Shown here: piece after piece, positions 1-5,499 of the stretch | Numbering within the stretch: the first letter of the stretch is position 1 | Layout of the letters: each line of letters opens with the position of its first letter | Assembly (NCBI GenBank): GCA_026394315.1 | Contig: JAPKYM010000293.1 | Coordinates: forward strand, 1-10,859 | Reading direction: 5' to 3' | From: Candidatus Bathyarchaeota archaeon | Lineage (GTDB): Archaea; Thermoproteota; Bathyarchaeia; 40CM-2-53-6; RBG-13-38-9 | DNA: 10,859 bases | Notes under the pieces: generated by a model | Database searches by the model: none | What the model was told of the DNA's origin: nothing | The model's input: only the letters and a program-made list of their open reading frames with translations | Made by a program: the position numbers and the translations under genes

Positions 1-141
1 GATCCTATAGGTTGCAATTCCCAAAGATACGGCGGCCAGAATCCCCAGGATTATGAAAGGTCTGAAGAAAAGATAGAAGCAGAAGGCGCCAACCGCTACC
101 GCGGCAATAAGAGCATTACGGGGACTGGTTGCCGGTTCCAT
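1..141 (-). CDS. Small membrane protein, N-terminal part (runs off left edge)
   Basis: An open frame starts at ATG 141-139 and is still open at base 1, giving 47 codons. It begins MEPATSPRNALIAAVAVGAF, so a short polar head is followed by a hydrophobic stretch at about residues 9-26. After an arginine-proline turn comes a second hydrophobic stretch at about residues 29-47. This is the pattern of two closely spaced membrane helices. No family is recognisable from so short a piece. The frame continues upstream only to a stop at 187-189 and offers no other ATG, GTG or TTG there. A TATA-like box sits about 33 bases before the ATG, which fits a nearly leaderless archaeal transcript. It is divergent from the DUF116 gene. 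Confidence 0.5.
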   Translation of the reverse strand, partial: MEPATSPRNALIAAVAVGAFCFYLFFRPFIILGILAAVSLGIATYRI

Positions 142-168
142 CGCATATCGGCTATTGACTTGAAGAAA

Positions 169-180
169 TGATAAATATAG
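169..180 (-). promoter_or_regulatory. Candidate TATA box for the left-edge membrane gene
   Basis: Read on the minus strand this is CTATATTTATCA, the most TATA-like stretch in the 142-348 gap. Its centre lies about 33 bases upstream of ATG 141, the spacing expected for an archaeal TATA box with a very short leader. The rest of the gap shows no further gene. The Shine-Dalgarno sequence of the DUF116 gene lies at its right end. Based on sequence and spacing only. Confidence 0.35.
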
Positions 181-348
181 CTCTTGTCATAAAGGTGAAA
201 GATCAACTTCAGGTCTTGCTCCATCCAGTAGGCTCGTTTCAAGAATTGCCTCTGACACCTTTTCAGGAAGACCCTTCTCAAGACGTAAATGTTCCCGGCA
301 AGAATAAGTAATGATCGATCATAGAGACTCACAGTCGAAGGAGACTGA

Positions 349-918
349 TTGGTGCTGAGCCAAGAAAGTACTTTGATGCGTGCGATAGAGAAGATGGCGA
401 AGTTGAGGCTTAGCGTAATAGCCCTCAACCAGCTAGAGCGAATTGCCGCCAAGATGGGCGTAGATGAGAACAGGGTGCTAGAGCTCTATATCGACGCAAA
501 AAATAATTCTGGCAGGGATAGGTTCATTAGCACACCGTACTCTGACCGAGTACTCCTGATTCCTCAATGTCTGAGATCACGTCACTGCCCAGCTGAAGTT
601 AGAGAACACGGTTATCAATGCATCAATTGCGGTAGATGCAGACTCGGAAATGTGATCAGTGAAGCACTCTCTATGGGATACAAGAGAGCAATGATAATCT
701 CCGGTGGCAGCGTTGTCTCCAAAGCTTTCACTATGCTTAGGCCGAAAGGCTGTCTCGCAGTGGGCTGTCTAAAGGAGTTGGTAATGGGCAGCTTCGTCTG
801 CGAGAAGTTCGGAGTAGTGGGACATGGGCTCCCACTGCTGAGAGACGGGTGTGTCGAGACTGATCTTGACTGGGGTTTACTCAAAAGAACGCTACAAAGT
901 CATTCGAGGTTGCCCTAG
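349..918 (+). CDS. DUF116 family cysteine-rich protein
   Basis: The 189-residue protein matches the DUF116 pattern as I remember it: LLIPQCLRSRHCP, then CINCGRC, a GGS turn, a GCLAVGCLKEL segment and a DGCVETDLDW segment near the end. Nine cysteines are present (C74, C80, C91, C94, C97, C135, C140, C151, C168), and the CxxCxxC core suggests metal or iron-sulfur binding. That role is inference, since the family has no settled function known to me. No membrane helix is visible. A stop codon at 346-348 fixes the frame. The start is TTG 349 or the next codon, GTG 352, and GGAG at 340-343 fits GTG slightly better; ATG 376 is a weaker option. The gene is convergent with the CoA-transferase family gene, with only 6 bases between the stops. 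Confidence 0.85.
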   Translation: MVLSQESTLMRAIEKMAKLRLSVIALNQLERIAAKMGVDENRVLELYIDAKNNSGRDRFISTPYSDRVLLIPQCLRSRHCPAEVREHGYQCINCGRCRLGNVISEALSMGYKRAMIISGGSVVSKAFTMLRPKGCLAVGCLKELVMGSFVCEKFGVVGHGLPLLRDGCVETDLDWGLLKRTLQSHSRLP

Positions 919-924
919 CCATAA

Positions 925-2097
925 TCAAACTACTCCCTCTGCTCTGAACTGTTTCACCTGTGTCTCAGAGAACCCCAACTCACTGAGGATCAAGTCCGTG
1001 TGCTGACCCAAGGAGGGTGGAGGATTTCTCAGATCTGTTTGTATCTCGCTGAACTTTATGGGAAATGCAAGCTGCTTGATAATTCCCAACATCGGGTAGT
1101 CCATGTCGTAAACAAGCTTTCGATGCCGAACGTGAGGATCGGTAAAGACTTCGTCGAGGGTCTTGACAGGGGTAAGGCACACATCCTTAGTCATCAGAAG
1201 GTCGGTCCACTCGTCTCTTGTCTTCGACTTGAAGACCTCTGAGAGTCTAAGATGCGCCTCTGGCTCCTTCTTCCCTATCGAGGGTTTGTACCGGCTTAGC
1301 TCTTCAGCACCGAGTGATTGACAGAGGTTTTGCCAGAACTTCTCTTCTGCGGCACCGACCGAAACATATTTTTTGTCCTTTGTCTCGTATACGTCGTAGA
1401 ATGCTTCACCTCCCGCTGGCCAAGTCTCTCTTTCAAGGCTCTTCCCCTCCGCGAAGTACCTTGCTGCCTGAATAGTGAGCCATGAGACAACTCCGTCGAA
1501 CATCGAAACGTCGACAAGTTGGCCCATTCCAGTATTCTGCCTGGAGATAATGGCTGTCATTATCCCTATAGTTGCGAACATGCTTCCGGCAATATCAGCG
1601 ATGGTGATGCCGGGGACTATCGGTGGACCGTCTCTTTTGCCAGTTAAGCTCAGTACCCCGGCCAATGCGAGGTAGTTTATGTCGTGCCCGACTAGGTCTC
1701 TATAAGGTCCGTCTTGACCGTATCCTGTGATGGGGCAATAGATCAGCTTCGGGTGGCTTCTGGCAAGGGTCTCATAATCTATGCCTAGCCTCTTGGTTAC
1801 GCCAGGCCTGAAGCTTTCGACAAGAATATCGTATCTGTCTAGAAGCCGCAGGAGTATCTCTTTGCCTTTCTCAGACTTCAGGTTCAGGATGAGGCTTTTT
1901 TTGTTTCTGTTCAGTGTCAGAAACATCGAACTCTGACCGCTGATTAGCGGGGGAGTGGTTCTCATGTAGTCCCCTCTGCCAGGCTGCTCTACCTTGAGAA
2001 CTTCAGCTCCTAGGTCAGCTAGAAGCATGGTACAGTAGCCCCCTGGGTTCAGGCGTGATAGGTCGAGGATATGGATTCCTTCAAGAGGTCTTGTCAT
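925..2097 (-). CDS. Class III CoA-transferase family protein, alpha-methylacyl-CoA racemase-like
   Basis: A 390-residue protein of the CaiB/BaiF (class III CoA-transferase) family, full length. The N-terminus PLEGIHILDLSRLNPGG and LLADLGAEVLKVEQPG is typical of the family's CoA-binding fold. The family includes CoA-transferases, which use a catalytic Asp, and 2-methylacyl-CoA racemases, which use a His-Asp/Glu set. Here GHDINYLAL (H138), ADIAGSMF (D168) and GAAEEKFW (E251) align with H126, D156 and E241 of Mycobacterium tuberculosis MCR, with the same 30-residue His-Asp spacing. I therefore favour a racemase/epimerase acting on an acyl-CoA, with transferase activity as the alternative. The substrate is not visible. 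Its ATG lies 17 bases after the stop of the acyl-CoA synthetase gene, so the two are probably one operon. Ribosome-binding signals are imperfect: GGAAG 3 bases and GGAG 11 bases before the ATG. Confidence 0.9.
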   Translation of the reverse strand: MTRPLEGIHILDLSRLNPGGYCTMLLADLGAEVLKVEQPGRGDYMRTTPPLISGQSSMFLTLNRNKKSLILNLKSEKGKEILLRLLDRYDILVESFRPGVTKRLGIDYETLARSHPKLIYCPITGYGQDGPYRDLVGHDINYLALAGVLSLTGKRDGPPIVPGITIADIAGSMFATIGIMTAIISRQNTGMGQLVDVSMFDGVVSWLTIQAARYFAEGKSLERETWPAGGEAFYDVYETKDKKYVSVGAAEEKFWQNLCQSLGAEELSRYKPSIGKKEPEAHLRLSEVFKSKTRDEWTDLLMTKDVCLTPVKTLDEVFTDPHVRHRKLVYDMDYPMLGIIKQLAFPIKFSEIQTDLRNPPPSLGQHTDLILSELGFSETQVKQFRAEGVV

Positions 2098-2114
2098 TGT
2101 CTTCCAAGCTCCAT

Positions 2115-3545
2115 CTAGTATTTGGTCTCGGTGGGGAACCTTCTGCAGTACTTGCTAAGCGCGCTGAGAGCGCGGATGTTCCTTAGTAAGGAGGGATATG
2201 TTGGTATTCCAAGTTCCTCTAGGATCTCTCGGTACTCATCGATGACTTCTTTTGAAGCGAGATTTGTCACCACAAGGGGTTTCGCGGGGAATTTCCTCTT
2301 GATCTCTGAGAAGACCTTCTTTGTGTCAACATCCCATATGTTGCTCTCTTTTGTTAGACCCACCAAAACGAGGGATACCATGTCGACGTTAGGATCTTCA
2401 AGATATGATTCCAGCGCAAGTACGAGAGAACCCTCAGCGCTTCCTATGCCCTGCCTAACGAGCTCCGCATCGAGCGGATTAGATAAGATTCCGAAGTCAG
2501 GTGCGAAACGTTTGAGTTTCTGCATTGTCTGCTCAGAAAGCTTCGCAAGCTTTAATCCGTATTTCTCAATCGCATCCGCGCTCATGACGCACCCGGCGCC
2601 AGTGTAAGCGATTACGCCGATTCTGTCTCCCTTGCTGGGTGGCAGGAAGGCGAACGCTTTGATCGTGTCAAGAAGCTCCTCGATATCCTCCACCCGAATT
2701 AGGCCGGTGGTCTTGCATACGGCATCAAAGATCTCGTCTCTAACCATGAGTGAGCCGGTGTGGGTTAAGGCTGCTTTTCCTCCAGATCCTGATCTGGCGG
2801 ATTTCAGGATTATTACCGGCTTCTTTTTGAGGACTCTTTTGGATATTTCAAGAAATCTTCTTCCGTTCTTTATCCCTTCAGCATAGATGGCGATGACTTT
2901 TGTGTTGGCATCATCTTCCAAGTACTCGAGTATGTCCGAGTCGTCTAGGTCGGCCTTATTTCCTAGTCCTGCTACCTTGCTGAGGCCGTAGGCTTGGGTT
3001 GACAGAATGTGTTCAAGTAGAACGGAGCCGAACATCCCCGTCTGAGAAATTATGGAGACGCTGCCTCGTCTTGGCTTTGAGATCTTCACAAATGCCGAGG
3101 TAAATCCATTATAGACATTTAGTAGGCCAGTTGTATTTGGCCCCGCTATTCTGATCCCGCCTATCTTCGCATTCTGCAGCATCTCTCTTTCGAGTTCAGC
3201 ACCTTTCTCACCTGCCTCTCGGAAGCCTGATGTGCAGACTACCGCGCCCTTCACTTTCTTCTCTGCGCACTCCTTCATTATCTGCGGTATGTGCTGGGCC
3301 GGCACTATGATTATGACAGTTTCAAAATCATTTGGTATCGATTTGACCGTCGGATAGCATTTGTACCCTAGTACTGTATCCCTGCTTTTGTTGACAGGGT
3401 AGATCTTTCCAGAATACCCTAGTTCGATGAGGTTTTTCATCAGTAGATATCCGAATTTCGTTGGGTCTTCAGAAGCACCTACTACTGCGACGCTGTTGGG
3501 CTCGAAGAGACTTCTGACCGCATCCTTGGCACCTTGTGAATCCAA
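2115..3545 (-). CDS. ADP-forming acyl-CoA synthetase, alpha subunit (CoA-binding and CoA-ligase domains)
   Basis: The 476 residues match the length of a stand-alone alpha subunit of archaeal ADP-forming acetyl/acyl-CoA synthetase. These enzymes convert acyl-CoA, ADP and phosphate to acid, CoA and ATP in the cytoplasm. In order: a CoA-binding Rossmann domain (SVAVVGASEDPTKFGY, residues 18-33; YPVNKS, 49-54), a ligase domain with IAGPNTTG (133-140) and SIISQTGMFG (164-173), YAEGI (221-225), and the phosphohistidine loop KAALTHTGS with H262. The C-terminal ligase domain follows (about 300-476). The ATP-grasp beta subunit needed for activity is neither fused nor encoded in this window. The start is TTG 3545; no other start codon occurs in frame before the upstream stop at 3591-3593, and AAAGGAG lies 8 bases ahead. 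The racemase-like gene follows after 17 bases. Confidence 0.9.
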   Translation of the reverse strand: MDSQGAKDAVRSLFEPNSVAVVGASEDPTKFGYLLMKNLIELGYSGKIYPVNKSRDTVLGYKCYPTVKSIPNDFETVIIIVPAQHIPQIMKECAEKKVKGAVVCTSGFREAGEKGAELEREMLQNAKIGGIRIAGPNTTGLLNVYNGFTSAFVKISKPRRGSVSIISQTGMFGSVLLEHILSTQAYGLSKVAGLGNKADLDDSDILEYLEDDANTKVIAIYAEGIKNGRRFLEISKRVLKKKPVIILKSARSGSGGKAALTHTGSLMVRDEIFDAVCKTTGLIRVEDIEELLDTIKAFAFLPPSKGDRIGVIAYTGAGCVMSADAIEKYGLKLAKLSEQTMQKLKRFAPDFGILSNPLDAELVRQGIGSAEGSLVLALESYLEDPNVDMVSLVLVGLTKESNIWDVDTKKVFSEIKRKFPAKPLVVTNLASKEVIDEYREILEELGIPTYPSLLRNIRALSALSKYCRRFPTETKY

Positions 3546-3553
3546 TATGCTGT

Positions 3554-3560
3554 CTCCTTT
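3554..3560 (-). promoter_or_regulatory. Strong Shine-Dalgarno deciding a TTG start
   Basis: On the minus strand AAAGGAG is followed by 8 bases and then TTG 3545-3543. No other ATG, GTG or TTG is available in that frame before the upstream stop, so this site fixes the TTG as the synthetase start. Confidence 0.7.
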
Positions 3561-3594
3561 GAGGCTTGATCCTTCGTGATAAAATGTCGTGGTC

Positions 3595-3601
3595 TAATAA
3601 G
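3595..3601 (-). promoter_or_regulatory. Weak candidate TATA box for the acyl-CoA synthetase/racemase operon
   Basis: The minus strand reads CTTATTA about 50 bases before TTG 3545. A start of transcription about 25 bases downstream would leave a leader of about 27 bases that includes the AAAGGAG site. A second AT-rich stretch at 3578-3586 would place transcription start inside the Shine-Dalgarno. The 96-bp gap shows no obvious terminator for the upstream ATPase gene, so read-through from dppDF is also possible. Confidence 0.25.
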
Positions 3602-3641
3602 TCTTGGTTCAGCGCGCGGAATCAGTTATGTGATTTGTTCG

Positions 3642-4538
3642 TCAATGGGGATGTGGCTTCATGACTGGGACGGCCGCTCTGAGTGCCTTGGTATATGGGT
3701 GCTGTGGATTGTGTATTATCTGGACAGCAGGACCTAATTCAACTATCTTTCCTGACTGCATCACTGCTATTCTATCGCACACGTATTTTGCTACTGCAAG
3801 ATCGTGTGTTATGAAAAGGTAGGTGAGGCCATATCTGTCCTTGAGATCTAGCATCAGGTTGAGAAGTTCCATTCTCACTGAGACATCCAGCATTGAGACA
3901 GGTTCATCAGCCACAATAAAGCTGGGCTTCAACACCAATGTTCGTGCTATCGCAATTCTCTGCCTCTGACCACCGCTGAGCTCATGAGGGTATCTATCAA
4001 GATAATCCTCCGGAGGATTTACCCGAACATCCTCCAAGGACCTTCTGATTAGTTGGGTTCGTTCCTCCTCGCCAGATCCGACGTTGTGAATACGTAAAGG
4101 CTCCTCGATAACGTCTCTGACATTCATACGTGGATTGATTGAGTCAAACGGGTCTTGGAAGATCATCTGCATCTTCCTTCTGAACTCTTTCATGGTGGAT
4201 CGGTCTTTGACAGAAGTATAGTCAGACTCTTCAAAGCGAATACTTCCACTGTCGGGTTCCTCCAGTCTGAGTATGACTCTGCCAAGAGTTGTCTTGCCGC
4301 TTCCGCTTTCGCCTACCAGCCCGAGTACCTCTCCTTTCAGGACCTCAAATGTTACACCATCAATGGCCTTCACATGTTCTGCCCTGCCTTTCAGAGTCTG
4401 AAGCAGAGTCCGGGATTTCCTGAATGCCTTTGACAAGTTCTGAACTTGGAGTAACACGCTTTCGTTATGTTCTAAGGCTTGGTTCTCAGTATTCTTCGTA
4501 CAAATCACTCTGCATGAAGTTCTGACAGCGCGCTCCAC
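3642..4538 (-). CDS. dppF: Dipeptide/oligopeptide ABC transporter ATP-binding protein (DppF/OppF type)
   Basis: One of the two cytoplasmic ATPases that would power the importer encoded divergently. Numbering from GTG 4538 (298 residues): Walker A GESGSGKT (76-83), Q-loop QDPFDSINPR (Q128), signature LSGGQRQR (187-194), Walker B FIVADEP (207-213) and switch H245 in ITHD. The AIDGVTF segment (58-64) and the NPQHPYTKAL segment near the C-terminus are hallmarks of OppF/DppF. The protein ends soon after HPYTKAL and lacks the cysteine-bearing tail that many relatives have. The annotated GTG lies 8 bases after the dppD stop, but residues 1-27 look non-conserved. GTG at residue 28 (ESVLLQVQNL) is a reasonable alternative; neither has a clear Shine-Dalgarno. 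The substrate cannot be read from the ATPase. Confidence 0.93.
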   Translation of the reverse strand: MERAVRTSCRVICTKNTENQALEHNESVLLQVQNLSKAFRKSRTLLQTLKGRAEHVKAIDGVTFEVLKGEVLGLVGESGSGKTTLGRVILRLEEPDSGSIRFEESDYTSVKDRSTMKEFRRKMQMIFQDPFDSINPRMNVRDVIEEPLRIHNVGSGEEERTQLIRRSLEDVRVNPPEDYLDRYPHELSGGQRQRIAIARTLVLKPSFIVADEPVSMLDVSVRMELLNLMLDLKDRYGLTYLFITHDLAVAKYVCDRIAVMQSGKIVELGPAVQIIHNPQHPYTKALRAAVPVMKPHPH

Positions 4539-4546
4539 TTGCGGTT

Positions 4547-5338
4547 CTAGGTCTCTCTACCATTCTCAATATCAGGGTACGATGCGAGTAGCTTTGCTGT
4601 GTAAGGGTGAGTTGGGTCTCTGAACAGCGATTCTGGGCTAGCCTGTTCAACTATCTTGCCTTGATACATTATGGCAATTGTCTCACATAGACCCGCGAGG
4701 ATCGATAGGTCGTGTGTTATGAAGATAAGTGAGAGGCCTAATCTCGACTTGAGATCCTTCAAAAGTCTGAGGACTTCCGCCTGAGTTATGACATCAAGCC
4801 CTGTTGTGGGTTCATCCGCTATCAGCAGGGAGGGATTGCAGGCTAAAGCCATGGCTATCACAGCCCTCTGCTTCATGCCGCCGCTAAACTGATGCGGGAA
4901 ATCTTGTCCTCTGTCTTTTGGTATCCCAACCATTTCAAGCAAATCGCCAGCCCTAGACAGGGAATCCTTGAGGCGAGTTTGTTCGTGAGTCGTTATCGCC
5001 TCAGCTATCTGTCTACTGATCCTATAGACCGGTGTGAGGGCGTTCATGGCTGCCTGTGGGACTGTAGATATGCGCCTCCACCTAAACTTCTTCCTGTATT
5101 CTTCTTCACCTATTTCGAGGATGTCAGTGCCTTCAAAGGTAACTTCTCCGCCATCGATCCCAGAATTTGCCGGCAAAAGCCTCAGAACAGTCTGAGCAAT
5201 GGTTGACTTCCCTGAACCTGACTCTCCAGCCAATCCGTAGGCCTCTCCACGATGGACTGCGAAAGTGACTCCGTCCACAGCCCTAATTACCGCTCTATCA
5301 GTCGTGTAATGAACTCTCAAGGAATCGACGTTCAGCAT
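4547..5338 (-). CDS. dppD: Dipeptide/oligopeptide ABC transporter ATP-binding protein (DppD/OppD type)
   Basis: Partner ATPase to dppF, 8 bases upstream of it in the same operon. From ATG 5338 (263 residues): MLNVDSLRVHY start, Walker A GESGSGKS (38-45), Q-loop PQAAMNALTP (Q95), signature FSGGMKQR (151-158), Walker B LLIADEP (171-177), D-loop TTGLD (178-182) and switch H209 in ITHD. The FSGGMKQR signature and THPYTAKLLAS tail mark the D-type subunit. The family is usually about 320 residues, and the cysteine-containing C-terminal extension is absent. The frame is open to a TTG at 5368 (273 residues), but the extra ten residues are not family-like. That start would also leave almost no space for the divergent promoters, so I prefer ATG 5338. 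Confidence 0.92.
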   Translation of the reverse strand: MLNVDSLRVHYTTDRAVIRAVDGVTFAVHRGEAYGLAGESGSGKSTIAQTVLRLLPANSGIDGGEVTFEGTDILEIGEEEYRKKFRWRRISTVPQAAMNALTPVYRISRQIAEAITTHEQTRLKDSLSRAGDLLEMVGIPKDRGQDFPHQFSGGMKQRAVIAMALACNPSLLIADEPTTGLDVITQAEVLRLLKDLKSRLGLSLIFITHDLSILAGLCETIAIMYQGKIVEQASPESLFRDPTHPYTAKLLASYPDIENGRET

Positions 5339-5398
5339 CGCTTCGCCAAGTTCAGCTTGAGGAGACAACCTATTCTTTCTTCATATCCGCTGTGTCTT

Positions 5399-5407
5399 CT
5401 AATATGT
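5399..5407 (-). promoter_or_regulatory. Candidate TATA box for dppDF
   Basis: The minus strand reads ACATATTAG about 60 bases before ATG 5338. Transcription would start near 5377 and give a leader of about 38 bases. The call rests on composition and spacing only. Confidence 0.3.
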
Positions 5408-5414
5408 CTTTGTC

Positions 5415-5426
5415 GTTAACGCTAAC
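5415..5426. promoter_or_regulatory. Candidate operator dyad between divergent dpp promoters
   Basis: GTTAACGCTAAC is a near-perfect dyad (10 of 12 positions symmetric) placed between the candidate minus-strand TATA at 5399-5407 and the plus-strand TATA at 5461-5469. A regulator bound here could act on both operons. No regulator gene is present in the window. A dyad this short can arise by chance. Confidence 0.25.
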
Positions 5427-5460
5427 AGATTGTGATAGAAAGGTCAGAAGCAGAAGACTT

Positions 5461-5469
5461 TTTTTAAAT
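5461..5469 (+). promoter_or_regulatory. Candidate TATA box for the dppABC operon
   Basis: A run of seven T then AAAT (5459-5469) forms a strong archaeal TATA-like element, TTTTTAAAT. Transcription starting about 25 bases downstream, near 5491-5493, would fall just before the TTG pair at 5497 and 5500. This supports the short start of the solute-binding protein and argues against the GTG at 5392, which would put the box inside the coding region. Confidence 0.4.
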
Positions 5470-5499
5470 CCTCGATCCATACTCCGCAAGGGTCAATTG

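Noticed and set aside
96..452. Minus-strand open frame of 118 codons
   Set aside because: It overlaps the start of the DUF116 gene and the better-supported membrane-protein start in another frame, and its product has no family-like pattern.
2122..2607. Plus-strand open frame of 161 codons inside the acyl-CoA synthetase gene
   Set aside because: The product is serine-rich, as expected from reading antisense to a real gene, and no ribosome site or promoter supports it.
2115..3545. Synthetase alpha subunit as a truncated fusion that lost its ATP-grasp half
   Set aside because: At 476 residues it has the normal length of stand-alone archaeal alpha subunits and ends in a complete domain, so no truncation is needed.
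5459..5469. T run read as a terminator
   Set aside because: It sits between divergent starts where no plus-strand transcript ends, and it matches a TATA box at proper spacing better.
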